Assembly: GCA_047495785.1 (NCBI GenBank)
Contig: JBLDXI010000025.1
Location: 1,798,001-1,862,000, forward strand
Direction: 5' to 3'
Length of the DNA stretch: 64,000 nucleotides
DNA from: Lepidodermella squamata
Taxonomy: Eukaryota; Gastrotricha
The notes beneath the pieces were generated by a model. That model searched no databases, was not told where the DNA came from, and saw only the letters and a program-made list of their open reading frames with translations. The translations under genes were made by a program, and so were the position numbers. Positions 8,328 to 20,800 of this stretch are shown one piece after another. The stretch's first letter is position 1. Every line of letters starts with the position of its first letter.

Positions 8328-10965
8328 ATGATGAGCATGAGGTCGAATGCATCTTTGGACCGGCAAAAATTGCTTTCAGAATCTTCAATGACAGAAGAAA
8401 GACCGTCAACCTCTGGCCACAACTTGGAAGTTCCAAGGCACATGTTTACAATGCAGGTTGGGAAAATTAATAAATAAATTGCTAAACATATTTTCGAAAT
8501 ATTAATTATTGATTTTTTGAAAATTTATTGCTTTTGGATTTCAATTTAGATATCGAACGACGGTTCGATTTCAGGACTCGGCTCCCGATCAATGCCATGG
8601 CCTCGAAACTGCCTCAGATTAGTGCTTTACACGCTCGTTTTCATGGTCCTCGCTGGCCTTTTCGGTCTTTTCGTCGTCAATCAGCGCCAAATCCCGATTC
8701 ATTTCGAACTTCTCGACGATAGATCGATGAACGACGCGCGCTCCACTGGTTTCGAAGGTGTCATGGTTGACTTGAGACGCGGAAAGCCGAAATTCCCCGA
8801 ACCAACCTTGGGAGAATTGTTGGCAAAAGAACGAATTCCTAACGTTGTCCATTACGTCTGGTGCGAATCTGGCTACTTCGAGTTCAAGGTATAATTTTAT
8901 CCCAGTCGCGAAATTTCCACTAAAATAACTGTTTTCTAATTTTAGCATTACGTCAGCGTTCAAAGTGTCATCAAGTTCATGCAACCCGATCTGGTCATTT
9001 TCCACCTGACAAACGAGCCCGAAATCGACGGGTTAGGCTACAACGACTGGTGGGACAGGCTGAAACGCGAAACTCAAAACTTGATTGTTCACCACATCGA
9101 AAGTTCATCAAACTGCACCGGAAACGCAACTGCAGCTCACGAAATATTCGAAAACCACGTTCTACAACAAGGCGGCGTTTTCGTGAATTCAAACGGGGTC
9201 GTTCTATCGTCACCTATCGATCTGAAACTCAAGCAGACATCTGCATTCGATTTTCCTGAAAAGGCGACTATTCTCCAAGATTTGCCAGCTTTAATGCTCC
9301 TAAGGCCGAAATCTGATGGCAAATTCGATGCGCCGCACCAATGCAAGTCTTCGCGAGATTTCGAGCCCGAGTCACCTTGTTTGGTCATCCAAGACTCGCA
9401 GTCGTCGCCTTTCTACCCTCGTGATATTTGGGAAGTCAAGACGCCGTTTGGCAAGCTGGTCCGAGCTCTCGCCTACGACACTGAGGACATTTTGGCACCC
9501 GTTCCGCAGCCTGGTCATTTGATTCCGCTGATTTGCCACTATCTTTGGCTTGGTGGTGGAACGATGGATCTGCTGCTTTATCTCAGCATCTTGTCTTGCC
9601 TCAACGTCCTCAAGTGAGTTTTGTTTTAGTTCGGTCAAGTTTTAGCCCAGACAGTTGTGGTTTGGTAAATCGAGTTGTTCACATGTATCTGATTAAATTG
9701 TCTTCTGATGCATCCATTCCCCAGCATGTTTAGACAATTTCCCCAAGAGCAATGGAATTGACCTAAATTCAAAATTAAGTGTCACAGTCCATTTCCTGAT
9801 TGAATTTTTCTAGGGGGTTGTCGGGTGTCTGAGATTCGTTTCGTGTGTCTAATTTAGAACTCATCAACCTGAAGCTTTGTGGTACAAAACCCCCCATACA
9901 AAATCAATTATTACATAGAGCAAGTAAAACATTTGCTCTTCAAAAGGGCATAGTAGTCTGGGACACTCAAGAAATGCGCGGATGTAGATCATTTACGAAA
10001 TGAGATACTCGCTTGTGGCAAAGGAAACCCAAAGTGGTACATATAACTTTTAATATATGCTCAAAAGCTAGGGATGTTAGCAAAGTGAAAAAGGGGAAGT
10101 AATATTTTATGTATATCAAAACAAGAAATAAGATTAATGCAACTTAACATCACCGTTTCTCTACAGGGCTGATGCTGTTTTGGTGCACGGTGAACTGGAG
10201 CCGCGAGGTTCCCTCTGGACTGAGTTGAAAGCGATGGGGGATCCCCGCTTGACCTACGTCTACCGGCCTCAACAGATCACGATGTTCGGCACACCCGTCA
10301 AAAAGCTAGCTGCCATGTCTGACGTTCTGCGGACTGACATTCTGCTCAAATACGGAGGCATCTACACAGGTTTGTCATTTTAATCGCCCCTGTCCGGAAT
10401 TATGTCATTTTACCAATAGACTGGGACGCAATTTGGGTGAAGCCTTTAGATCCCGAAATTCGATCGTATGACGCAGTTGTAGCTCCTGACTGGCCGAGCA
10501 AGCTCAAACCTTTCCCAGCAACATTGAATCTCGGCGTCATGTTGGCAAAGCCTGGCTCCGCTTATGTCAAACACCTGCAGGAAAGCATGGCTGACTACGC
10601 CGACGGCGTCGGACCCCTGGAGTGGTGCTTCATCTGCTTGCGCGCATACAAGGTTTTAGGGTCGATATTTTGTGAATTTTTTAAACATGTCATTCTTTTT
10701 GCAGGTGTTGGAGCGCTACCCTCATACTGCACGTCTTGAGCCTCATCTCCAGGTAATGGACTACCTTGGTCGTTACCACCCCATCTGGCAGCAAGGCGCC
10801 GGTGACGATCAGTTCGATGGGAAGTTCGACTGGCGAACTGAGACCTACGCCGTACACTGGACCTTCCCGACCCCGAAAGAACTTCGCTCAAAGGCAGGCC
10901 TGCAAAGGGCAAACTCAACTGCAGCCGATATAGCACGATACATCTTGAAAACATCCGGACTGTAA
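8328..10965 (+). CDS. Type II membrane glycosyltransferase with DxD motif (GT32 / Gly_transf_sug-like)
   Basis: Six exons, 8328-8456, 8550-8888, 8946-9613, 10167-10369, 10420-10652 and 10705-10965, make 610 residues. A polar N-terminus of about 65 residues precedes one membrane span (LVLYTLVFMVLAGLFGLFVV), so the enzyme is probably Golgi-resident with a lumenal catalytic part. IPNVVHYVWC opens the fold. LRTDILLKYGGIYT followed by DWD at residues 447-449 is the typical metal- and nucleotide-sugar-binding DxD of sugar transferases with a DXD motif. The donor and acceptor sugars are not predictable. The first exon is supported by frame: it joins in phase 0 to the exon carrying the membrane span. 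The 553-bp intron 3 is the only long one. AATAAA lies at 11035-11040. Confidence 0.85.
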
Positions 10966-12015
10966 AACTCGTCATCGAACTTGTTGACTTTAACATCTGA
11001 TTTGAATTATTGGTGTGAAATTTGTTTTACGAGGAATAAAATCTAGTGGGATTTTGAGTGGCGCACTGTTTAGCGCGGGTGGCCGTAGTTACTCATCGAT
11101 TACAGTCCTCTGAAATAGCCATGCCTCCCCCTCATAATGGTAGTTATAGCTTTTCTGGTCGCTTAGCTTTTCAATTGATTGTGGCTTGGTCAAAAGCTTG
11201 CGCTCGCGACAATTGTTAATTAATTACAAGGTAGTGATAATGCTTTTAGGTCAGATTAAACACGACATCACACTATGACGCAAATACTCAAGGGATCATG
11301 CATCATATTTCGACCCAAATAGTATTGTCAAGGTGTCTATTTGCTGACGTAAGTATCTTTTTAGCGCAGTCATCACCGATCGATCATGCGTAATGGTAAT
11401 ACGCAAGGGTCAGCGCCATCTTTGCTTTTCGTGCCTATTTAAATAGAGTAACGCAACCCACAGAATCACAGCCACACTTCTAGATTTAATGAAACGCACT
11501 TCTCTCCACTCTCATTTTAAGAATGAGCTAATAATAGTAATAACATTTAAAGTTTTCCTCTCATCGACAATAGCGCCTATACCGCTTCCGGTTTTGAAGA
11601 GGGCGAAGGCAGCCGAAAAATCATCATCACCCACCCCCACGGTTGTAGATTCTGCTTTTTCCATAACATTTAATTTTCAATCGAGTTAACAACCATACGC
11701 CATTCATCGTTTTCAAATGAAACTATTCCTTCAACTGAAAGTCAGATAATTTTGATCTCAAAAATCCGTTTCGACGGGCATAGATATTTCTTAGTATTTT
11801 TATTAGTCTTATCCATTACCTTATTCTTAATGTTAGTTTGTTTTTTCCGGTGATTTTCCTTACTATATTTCTATGCGCTGTGTTGATCAACCTTTTTTCG
11901 AGGTGTTCGAGGTGTAAATCACCCAAACGGAGGCGTCCAAATATATGTTTTATTAATTAGCCCTTAGTACAATAAGCATCGAAATTATTTATAGTTATCA
12001 AAATTACAGGCAAAG
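10966..12015. other. Intergenic, with one doubtful small TATA-driven frame
   Basis: The region holds the 3' flank of the glycosyltransferase gene and the doubtful 66-codon frame at 11489-11689. A possible acceptor at 12009 (AAATTACAG) lies just before the next ATG and could be a trans-splice or 5'-UTR acceptor. Confidence 0.5.
11489..11689 (+). CDS. Possible small secreted peptide (uncertain)
   Basis: A 66-codon frame starts at an ATG about 50 bp after a TATA-like TATTTAAATA (11436-11445). Its middle is hydrophobic (LIIVITFKVFLSSTIA) and is followed by a short basic, then Ser/Thr-rich tail. The layout resembles a small secreted peptide, but the hydrophobic stretch starts some 12 residues in and there is no cysteine or known motif. 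It may be chance. Confidence 0.25.
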   Translation: MKRTSLHSHFKNELIIVITFKVFLSSTIAPIPLPVLKRAKAAEKSSSPTPTVVDSAFSITFNFQSS

Positions 12016-12516
12016 ATGAGGCCAGAACTCATCGCCGTCACTTCTTTGGCTTTTATTTTCGCTTTGGTTCCCTCGAAGGGATGCGCTGATGACAATCCAA
12101 CTGCTGAATATCCAACATCCAGCGAATATGCAAAGGAGCGGGCTAATAAATGGGCGAATCTCAAGCATCATTGCATCCGACAAGCTGCTCTCAGCCCTTC
12201 AAGCCAGAGAGCGATGGAAAATCCTTCCATTGCTCGGCTCTCACGTAGCCTTCGGTCGTTTTACTCAGCCAATGAGTTGGAGAAGCAATCTCTGGCGTTG
12301 TGCGAAACGTGCTATGGAGAGGTTTGAGCTATTTTAAAAGTAGTCGGCCGAACTTTTCGCCCAATTCTCTCACAGGATGTCGCAATGAGATGTATCTGCA
12401 GAGCTGCGATGGCAGATCCAGTTTGCAGGTTGGCAATGGGAATGACCGACTGTCCACTCATCACCGCTTTCGATTTTCCCATTCTTCATCATATGAGTAT
12501 GAAACAGATTAGATGA
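12016..12516 (+). CDS. Small secreted Cys-rich protein, family member 1
   Basis: Two exons, 12016-12321 and 12376-12516, join in phase 0 to give 148 residues. There is a clear signal peptide (LIAVTSLAFIFALVPSKGC). The mature part has KWANLKHHC, then LSRSLRSFYSANELEKQ, then LCETCY at the end of exon 1. Exon 2 supplies CICRAAMADPVCRLA and DCP. The same order of motifs, the same cysteine spacing and the same intron position recur in three more genes up to 21.3 kb, which makes the model much stronger than a lone short frame. I do not recognise the family. AATAAA occurs near 12666. It is the only member on the plus strand. Function is unknown; extracellular and disulfide-bonded is inferred. Confidence 0.8.
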
Positions 12517-13324
12517 TGAAAATTGCAACCTTTCACCAAATAATTTATCATTATAGCGATATTAGCTGAACATATTCCTTCTATGGTTTTGCGGGGTGCT
12601 GGTAGAGCAAGACTGGGTCGATAGACGCCGGACCAAGTGCGATACGGCATAATAGTTTAATTGCTGAATAAAATAAAGATATAGAGCTGAAAAATTGCTC
12701 AAATTAGCCAGCACTATCCAGCATTGATAGAAATTGGTTTGCTGATTGTTTAGCATGCATAACGGACAATTCACTCCAGGCAATTCACTTCTTTCGTGTC
12801 GTCGAAGAAATCACGCATCAGGAAAAGTCCTACAATACACTGAGTGTAGCATGCGAATGCTTTATGGAGTTCTAATATGAAACCTAATGATACAGCTGGA
12901 TTACGGTACAAAATATAATGGTGAGATGTGTGAGAGCCAAGCTGTACATGACACTAATGTAATCAGAATTTCGCTCTTCAGCGCTCTTCCACGAGTGAAC
13001 GATTTCTTATCCCCAACCACTTCATCGCCTAACACCTTATTAAATAGGTCCATTTCCACCTGAAAGGGCTAGACCGTACCGCCTGGACCTTTCACATTTG
13101 AACGGGATCTTTTGACCTGTCAAATTTCATCAAGGTCTTACTCATATTTTCGATTAATCATATAGATATTATAAACGCATGCACCTCATGAACCTTTGAC
13201 TGATGATACCGAGTCGAGTAGCGCCGATGTAGGAAGTAACCAAAAATACGTTCTCTTTTAATGAGCTATTCATAAAAATAAAGAGCACCCCATTTCACAA
13301 CAAGACAATGAGACTAGAATGGGA
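12517..13324. other. Intergenic, nothing recognised
   Basis: The 3' flanks of two convergent family genes (members 1 and 2). Short frames only. Confidence 0.5.
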
Positions 13325-13827
13325 TCAGCGGCGGCCGAATTTAAAGTTACGGATGTAACGGCGTGTCAGCACGGGGAAAACGTCAGCAATGGCCTCGGGA
13401 CAGGAAGCTGTTGCAAAGGCGACTCTGCAAGCAATATCAACTGAAGCAGAACGGCACACACATGAAAAGGCGTCATCCTGAAATTCAAACTTGGTAATAC
13501 AATCCGATATCACTGGATGCTAATGGGACATACGTTTGAGTAACAAGCATTGCAAACTTGAGCCATTTTGTGGTTGAGATCATTTGCCGAGTAATGGGCT
13601 CTAAGGCTACGAGACAGTCGCTTGAGCTCCGCGGTTTGGGAATCGCTCTCCTTCCATGAATTGCTGTTCAGTTTAGAGATGTTCGCTTGCTTGATGCAGT
13701 AAGCTTTCAGATTTTGCCATTTGGTTTCAGCTCCAACAATTTCAAAGAAAGACCCATGCAGGTCCACTTCTGACTTTGAGCCGCTGATCGATAGGCTCAC
13801 CAAGCTGAACAATGTAAATAGAAACAT
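13325..13827 (-). CDS. Small secreted Cys-rich protein, family member 2
   Basis: Exon 1 is 13827-13534 and exon 2 is 13477-13325 on the minus strand, giving 148 residues. The signal peptide is MFLFTLFSLVSLSISGS. Conserved blocks follow: TKWQNLKAYCIKQA, LKRLSRSLRAHYSAND, VCNACYSN, the phase-0 intron, then CVCRSASVDIACRVA and SCP. Exon 2 lies in another frame from exon 1 and is found through the acceptor GAATTTCAG. An in-frame stop follows the donor in unspliced DNA, so splicing is required. It is convergent with member 1. Seven mature cysteines are visible. Function is unknown. Confidence 0.8.
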
Positions 13828-16800
13828 TCCTACAAAGAAATAAATATCTTAGACCGGAAGAAACTCTAGGTAGATTTAATTTTTTGATACAAGAAAACAT
13901 GGCTTGAGCATAAAGGATCAACTAAAGTTCAAATCGTCTTGACGCAGCAGTTGAGTCGAACGGCTGCTTCGATTAAAGCTAATGGGATTTTGCAATGATA
14001 GAATAAAATGACTATATAACACCTGGCGTTTTATTTAAACTAACAGCCGTGGATTAAATCACGCTTCATATAAGACTGAGATAGGAAAAACAAGGGCCTA
14101 AAGTTGTGTCATGACAGGTTGTCAAGTAGGTTATTGATCAACGGCTTCGCGAACAATTTCTGACATTCGCAGAATCGAAAACGAGCCAGCTGTGAATGAA
14201 GGGTGCGTTACGGCTTCTGAGAAAAACGTTAATTAATTGATGCCCAAGTTTTCCAGCCAGATATTGAACTTTTTCACCAGACGAAATCGAAGAAGGCGTA
14301 ATTAGCAAAATTGTCGTAGATGTGCGAATTTGCGATTTGATTTTTACCATACGCAATAAACTTTTGAAAATATGAAAATATGAAACGAAGATTTTGCTGT
14401 TTTCGTTCAATTACTTATCTCAGAAGATGGGGATTGCTCTCTGAAGTAATTATAGGGAGTGCACGGACCACGGACTGTCCAGGAGAAATTTGAAGTGAGA
14501 GAGTAATCGCGTATAAGCACACTTTTGAGTGACCCTTCACGCAAAATTGCCGTCAAGTGAAGAAATAGAAGCTAAGAGACGTCTAATAATCGCCCATCTC
14601 TATTACTAGCCCACTTTAACATTCTACTTGGGGGTTATAAATTCAGTGTCGGGTTGCTACTGGAACAAAACATCGGATAGTCGGAGATAACAACAAATGA
14701 ACAATAAATGGAAAAGAACGATACGCTTGAATCTCCTCGGTCAAATAGCCATAAAATGAGAGGCAACAATTAAGTAGTTTAAAACCGTTTAAAAAAGCGG
14801 GTGTATTGGCCGTAGCATGAACATGATTTTTAACGGATCTAATTAAATTATTCGGCATTTAAGCAAGATAAGCAAGCACTGACACATCAATGCTCGTTGC
14901 TCTGCTACTCTTAGAAAGTTGTGGTTGTTTGATACCTTAACGCGGGGTAGCTTTGGACAACTTCGGCTTTGAAGGTGAATAGATTCGCGACGCCGAACTA
15001 TAACATACTATTATAACATACTAACTATAACACATGACTTGACCCAAGACATTTCCCGTCCTTCAAGATTTCACTTCACGGAAAAAGTGTCACTGAGAAC
15101 TGAAAGCTCAACCGACAATTTCATAATACGCAAATTGCTGTCCGTGCATTTACCCGCTAATTGCCTGCCAATATTCAAGAGTGTTATAAAACGTATAACT
15201 AAAAAAATTGACGACATTTGCGGAAAATAGTTTGCTGCAGGAATATTAATTATTCAACCTTATATACAAGTACTTTGCTGTGCGGAAACTATGTTTGTTC
15301 ACAAAACTGTCCCAACTTCGCATAGAGTCACGCTTACAACTGTAGCTGTGACTTGTGGCTGAACTATAATTCAATTATTACTGTCCACACCGGTAGGCGG
15401 TGTTTAATTGAGCTGGCAGATACTGGAATATCATAACCTTCTAAATCAAGGCTGCGTTTTTATCTTCGAAAACATTGCTTTCTCCGAATTACCTCTCGCG
15501 TTACGGTACTCGTTTTAATCTTATTAGAGTGTTTGGATTTGAACACAAAGCGAGAGAGCAAATTGAATGTAGCTTATAGGCAAATTGTATCACTAATTTG
15601 AACTTCATGCGCCGAGCCTTCGAATATTTTATTGTTACCTCAAGCGCAACGCAGGGGGTGCTCGCGACAATTAATCAATTTGAACATGAAGCTGATTGCA
15701 GCTGGCGTTCTGTCATAATTTGATTTTGGCCATGAGCGACGGAAGATTAAGCGAATTACGCGCAGAGATATGATGATGCATATCTCGTCTCCAATCTCAG
15801 CTATAAGTTTGCACTAATGCTGGGGACGTAACATCAAAGCTGCTCAAATTCTATGCTTGGTGTGTTAATAATGGTGCAGTTTTAATTGAGCTGATTCTTA
15901 TATATTCTCGGATGATGCAAAGTCGCAGCCCCAGTTTGGGACATCATTTTGTGTATGAACGGTTGACAACAAATTCCTCAAGCACGCTGCAAAATTTGAA
16001 AGTCCTGAGAAAGTCCACAAAACAGTCAAGACGGCGTTCTTATAGGGCTCGAATGAATGCGCGCTCGAGAAGGCTGTAATAATTTTGAATTGGTGCGCAT
16101 CGAGCTAAAGCAATAGCTAAAATGACTAAAGCAATAAAGCAATACCTATGCACTAATTTTAGCAAATCTGAGACCTGCCAAGCGATTTCGGCCCATTTAG
16201 TCATTTGAAAAGAAAAGAAAAGAAAAGAAAAGAAAAGAAAAGAAAAGAAAACTGACGCATCAACGTTGTTGCACAACACCTCATTTTCGAATGACTGAAG
16301 ACAGAGATAGGACCGAAATCGCTTGGTGGGTCTCATCTGTAGCGAGAATCTGACATCCGCCAGTCTCAAACGGTATCTGAAACTTATCAGATGATTGGCT
16401 ACTCCGCATTCAATTATTACAGCAGGGGTCCAAAGTTAGAGAAATCATGTGCCCAATGTTATAATTAACAGTTCTAATACCACGTGATCGGCTTATGGTA
16501 GCTGAAAATGAAGCATGCTGGAAACAAGCAAGCGTTTGATATACCTAAAGACGCCGAATCAAGCCATTGACTTTACAGGAAATATAGGAAATTTCATTGG
16601 AAGTTGTGTCAGACTGTCATTCATATCAGTGACAAAGTGTAAATTTGCGTAGGCAGTCTGTTCTGCAGCAAGACAATTGTCATGCCCGCGGGTAGAAAGT
16701 GGCGGGGGTTCAGTTAGTAGTTGTGGATATTAGTAGATATTAGTCTATTTGCCTTATATAATGTTATAGCTTTTAAATAAGACAGATACTTATACAGTGA

Positions 16801-17419
16801 AGACGATTTGTCGTCTTCTATGGGGCGGACGAAAATGTAGGCGGAAAATCCGAATAGACGGATAATCCGGGTCGATTTTTATGGAATTTGATGCCGCGGG
16901 AAAAATGAAGTTTTTCAATATCTCAACTTTTGCATATCCAGATTTCCCGCCAGACGGAAAATATATGGATGACAAATTGGGGTTTTACTGCAGTCTGGTA
17001 GCCCGGTATTTCCCCCCCAAGTTGAAGCTATAGGGATTATTTCATGCGTTTCGCTGAGCGAAATTGTTCACCGGATGAATTCGAAAATCTTAGATAAAAT
17101 TCACCAATTGGTATAAAATTAACATGGTTTTCTCAAATGCGCTGAGCAGATTGGCGACTCCGAGTATTATACCCCAGCCTTAACATGACAAGTTTACTAT
17201 ATGAGGAGAGCGAGGATATAGGGGACACATGTGCTGAGGTGCTCCATTCATCCTCATTACTGCCTTGCTAAGGGGCGGGAATAGGTATCAAACAGAATGA
17301 ATCATTATTATTTCACAGATGTCAACTGCTAATTTTTATTAAACGTATAATATTTAAGATTTCGATGAACATGTAATATCAGACTCATTAATACCATATC
17401 CCGCGCAATTATGAGGGAT
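13828..17419. other. 3.6 kb without a convincing gene
   Basis: A TATATA-like site at 14012-14019 could serve family member 2 on the minus strand. An AAAAG microsatellite lies at 16207-16251. An AATAAA for member 3 (minus strand) lies at 17335-17340. Open frames are short and lack motifs. Confidence 0.5.
16207..16251. repeat. (AAAAG)n microsatellite
   Basis: About nine uninterrupted copies of a 5-bp AAAAG unit. The phase is clean, so it is probably polymorphic. Confidence 0.95.
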
Positions 17420-17882
17420 TTATAATAATTTTTTGTCCAGCATCGGAAAATAGCTGTTGGCTAATTCTGGACAGTCTGTGGCCGTCATAGCAATCCGGCA
17501 AGTTGCGTCGAGTAAATTTGAACGACATAGGGATAGCTTCGCAATTTTGTCCGTGCCCTGCATGGAAACGTTAGGTTATAGCAAATGTTCTGTTGTGCGC
17601 AAGCATCGGACTTACCTTGTAGCATGACTTGCAGAGTTCCAGCGAGCGTTTACCAAGGGAATGCGCTTCGTAGTTCGCTCGTAAGCTCCTCATGAAGCGG
17701 TAATGCAAAATGCGATTTGCTGTCGTCTCAGAATCGCTGGAGTGATCGGTCCGCAATGATATAGATATTGCAGCTCGCTTGACACAATATGACTTGAGGT
17801 CGTTCCATTTCTCTCTCATCTCCTCCCCTCTCGAGAGAAAAACCATAGCTAGGATGAGAAAGATGACTCTGATAAGGAGCAT
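17420..17882 (-). CDS. Small secreted Cys-rich protein, family member 3
   Basis: Exon 1 is 17882-17616 and exon 2 is 17557-17420, giving 134 residues. The signal peptide is MLLIRVIFLILAMVFLSRG. The mature part reads EKWNDLKSYCVKRA, FMRSLRANYEAHSL, LCKSCYK, then the phase-0 intron and LCRSNLLDATCRIAM with DCP. The first cysteine of the exon-2 pair (CxC in the others) is replaced, leaving six cysteines. A TATTTAAG box sits on the minus strand at 17968-17975, and AATAAA occurs at 17335-17340, so the transcription unit looks complete. Function is unknown. Confidence 0.8.
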
Positions 17883-17967
17883 GCTCGGACTTTCGCAGTA
17901 AAGGTTGCGGGTAATAAAAAATAAGATGCTGGAATACTGTTGCGGTTCACATTTTCGAAAGGCGCTC

Positions 17968-17975
17968 CTTAAATA
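17968..17975 (-). promoter_or_regulatory. TATA box of family member 3
   Basis: TATTTAAG on the minus strand, about 86 bp before the start codon at 17882. Confidence 0.5.
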
Positions 17976-20582
17976 GGATCCCTTGTTATTCGGAATCCCG
18001 TCGTATTCTAAACTCTATAGCCCAAATTGAAAATTGGATAGCGCAAGGAATTCATCCACTCGTCAGGATACGCTACAACCGGTGACTTATTAGCACTTTT
18101 TGTCATGACATCTTGTCAGACGGCTTTGACAACATGTTAAAATTCCACAGAAATAGGATAGCTCAGTGCAAAAATCGTGTGCTATTTACTTTACAGATTG
18201 TGCGGTTTGCATTGCTTGAGGAATGTAACTTTATTCTTATAATGAAACGTATCATCATCATTGAGGCATTTTTTAATTCCGATTTAACTCCGATGCTTTC
18301 TTGAACGCTTTGGACGCGCGTCTAGTTGCGTAATATGGGCGTCCGTAGTAGCGTAATCGCGCCATGACGTTTCGATTTTTTTCACTAGCCATAGTTTAAA
18401 TAAAGTTCGGGCGCGTATACGGCCACCACAGCACTTTGGATCCTGAGGCCCCTAAAAGTAATCGCAAGTGCTTCCAATCCGAAGTTACTACTGAAGACAT
18501 AAGTGCGCTCGGATACTTTATTACTTGCCGTGCCTGAACCCAGTAACTTCTGCTTATCACTCGCCTGTACTCCCGCTCGAGAGTGCGAGCCACGCAAAAC
18601 TAAGCAATAGAAACTGCAGGCGTCTGAGTGCTCGCGGGCGTCCGAAGTACCACTGATAGCGCAAAGCATCGTTTCATTCAACTGTTCCGAAGGTGTAGAG
18701 TCGCCGTCCGAGTCGTTATTGGTGGAGGTCTCATGAAGCCTCATGAAAGATGAACTTATGTCCGTTTCATGAAGTGAACATTGAATTGCATTGTATCACT
18801 TAACCAAGAGGAAATAAAAAAGATGTTCGGCAAAGACGGCAAAGCTCTTTAAAATATAACCTCCATCAGATATTCAGGAAATATTGGATGAAGAAGAATT
18901 AAAAGCGGGCGCAGCTAAAGCTGACAGCTGACAGCCGTTTTGGGGCAATTTTAATAATGTGTAATCGAAAACAAATTTGGCTAGCAACCAAAGTCCCAGC
19001 CTGCATAATCATTACTAGCGCCAGCTAGTACGTAGGACGTCTGCGACACTTGGAACTCGACGTCCTTCTACAAGAAAATTGACTTAATCTCACTTTTATA
19101 TATTTTAGAAGTTTATTGGTTCGATTATATCCCAAATTTGACATCAGACTGATTTGTGGAGTCATGCAATTAATTAAGATGATTGAAAAGCGAAGATGGA
19201 AATAACATCATGGACACATTATAATATTGTCAGGACGAGTATGAGACTCTAAGTCTCAAGAGTATTTTTTATTAGTGGAAGCCTTTAAACTGTAAACTCA
19301 AGTTGGGCGGATTTGCAGACCACCAACTCGGTGGGCCGACAGCCTGAAAAGGAGCTTTCTGACAATCTACTTATTTCAAACTTCAAACCCACGTCAGGTT
19401 AGTAAAAATGTTAATGAATCCATAAAACGTGGTAGACCCTGTGAGTCTGACTCCTGCTCGAACATTGGTCAATGAGCTGATCTTTAAATGACTGAAATTG
19501 CAGGAAACAAGCGGCAGGAATGACAAATGTTAGGTAATTCAATAGAAAATTGAATTCTTAGACCACGGCAGCCTGTTCGCAGGCTGTTCACCACCGCATT
19601 GTTGGATCCCAAGATTGATCGCTTGCGGTCAGCCGTCCGTTTAACCCGCAAAGTTAGGCTTTCTTATAACACCATAGCTTAGATGTTAAATACAATTTTT
19701 CAACTTGATAATTTCGTTCGTTATCCATACAAGCCCACAAGCGCTTCTCCAAAACGCGAATATTTATTTATGATCATTTGTTGATTTTACTCATACATTA
19801 CTCGATGAGTTCTGTTTTGAACCATTTCGCTTCACGTTGTAAGCTGAGCAAATTACAACAAAAGCAATTACAATTCTGATTCGCCAGCAAGTCGTAACTA
19901 TAACTCCGGCTAGAGTGCAACCTGGATTGTCGTTGGATTTCCATTTGTCTTCAAGTCCGAACCAATGAACAATGAGCAAAGTACTGAGGCAAAGGGGGCT
20001 ACGATGCATCCCTCCCTTCCCCCACCCTTTTCCCCGAACTAGAGAGTAAGAAAACCGAAATAACCACGTGGCACATGGGGACTCCGTTAAAGACGGGGCC
20101 CCAACCGCGTAGAAGATGGAAATTTTACCCAAAGGGGGATACAGGCAAAGGTTCCCCTTACATCGCTCAAGTTTCGGCAGGGGCCAGGAAAAAACATAAG
20201 GGTGTTTAGGTGTGCCTGTGATTAGGCTTCGAGTCCCCGGGGCTCGAAGCAGAAACAACCCCCTCCGCCGCTTCCCGCCCCCGTCCCTCCACGCCATCTT
20301 CGACACTGGGCCCCAGTTTTCCCCATAATCCTCCTAGCTAGAGCGTATATGCTGATAATGGATACGCACTCCTTAACAATCGAAAGTCGAAAAGCCGCAC
20401 GATTTGCGAACTCTTGGTTACGGCTAAAATTGACCAATCAGAATTCAACAAGAAAATTTGCTGAACTTGAACGTGAGGCGCAACGGTTCGAAACAGAATG
20501 CCTATATAAGTTATATAAGTTGAATAAACAAAATGTTCAACAAAACCTCAACGTATAATGACTATGAGCATTATAGTCTGGA

Positions 20583-20768
20583 TATGCAGTGTCAAAGTCC
20601 AACTACTTGTTGCTGGGTCTGTCGTGGTAGTGGGGCTGGTGGGGTTGGTGGGTGAGATTTTTTTTCATACTAAATTAATCAATCGAAAGAATCGCGTGCT
20701 GGCTAGTGCTATAGACGCTATCATATCGACCATCAAAGCAACAAGTAGTTGGACTTTGACTCCGCATA
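20583..20768. repeat. Inverted repeat with about 32-bp arms (possible MITE or hairpin RNA)
   Basis: The left arm 20583-20614 contains GTCAAAGTCCAACTACTTGT and the right arm 20737-20768 is its reverse complement. Mismatches appear only near the outer end; about 24 bp are perfect. The spacer is about 122 bp. It ends 33 bp from the stop codon of family member 4. Confidence 0.8.
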
Positions 20769-20800
20769 GCTGGCCTAAGATGAGAGTACATTTTCAACAA

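Larger units (their letters stand above)
17883..20800. other. Intergenic; inverted repeat and a GC-rich tract, no convincing gene
   Basis: A 119-codon minus-strand frame (18385-18744) has no motif and is not counted as a gene. Sequence from about 19970 to 20340 is unusually rich in C and G homopolymer runs. A TATATAAG pair lies near 20502-20519. The inverted repeat at 20583-20768 is listed separately. Confidence 0.5.

Noticed and set aside
16040-16204. Minus-strand 54-codon frame MTKWAEIAWQ... with a hydrophobic stretch
   Set aside because: The start resembles the TKW motif of the secreted family, but no LKxYC, SLR or CxxCY follows. The frame abuts a microsatellite, and the hydrophobic part looks like pyrimidine-rich non-coding sequence.
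18385-18744. 119-codon minus-strand frame with an ATG
   Set aside because: No signal peptide, domain, repeat, clear promoter or paralogue; length is within chance.
19791-20306. 171-codon minus-strand frame
   Set aside because: It crosses a GC-rich tract where stops are rare, lacks an ATG at its start, and shows no motif.
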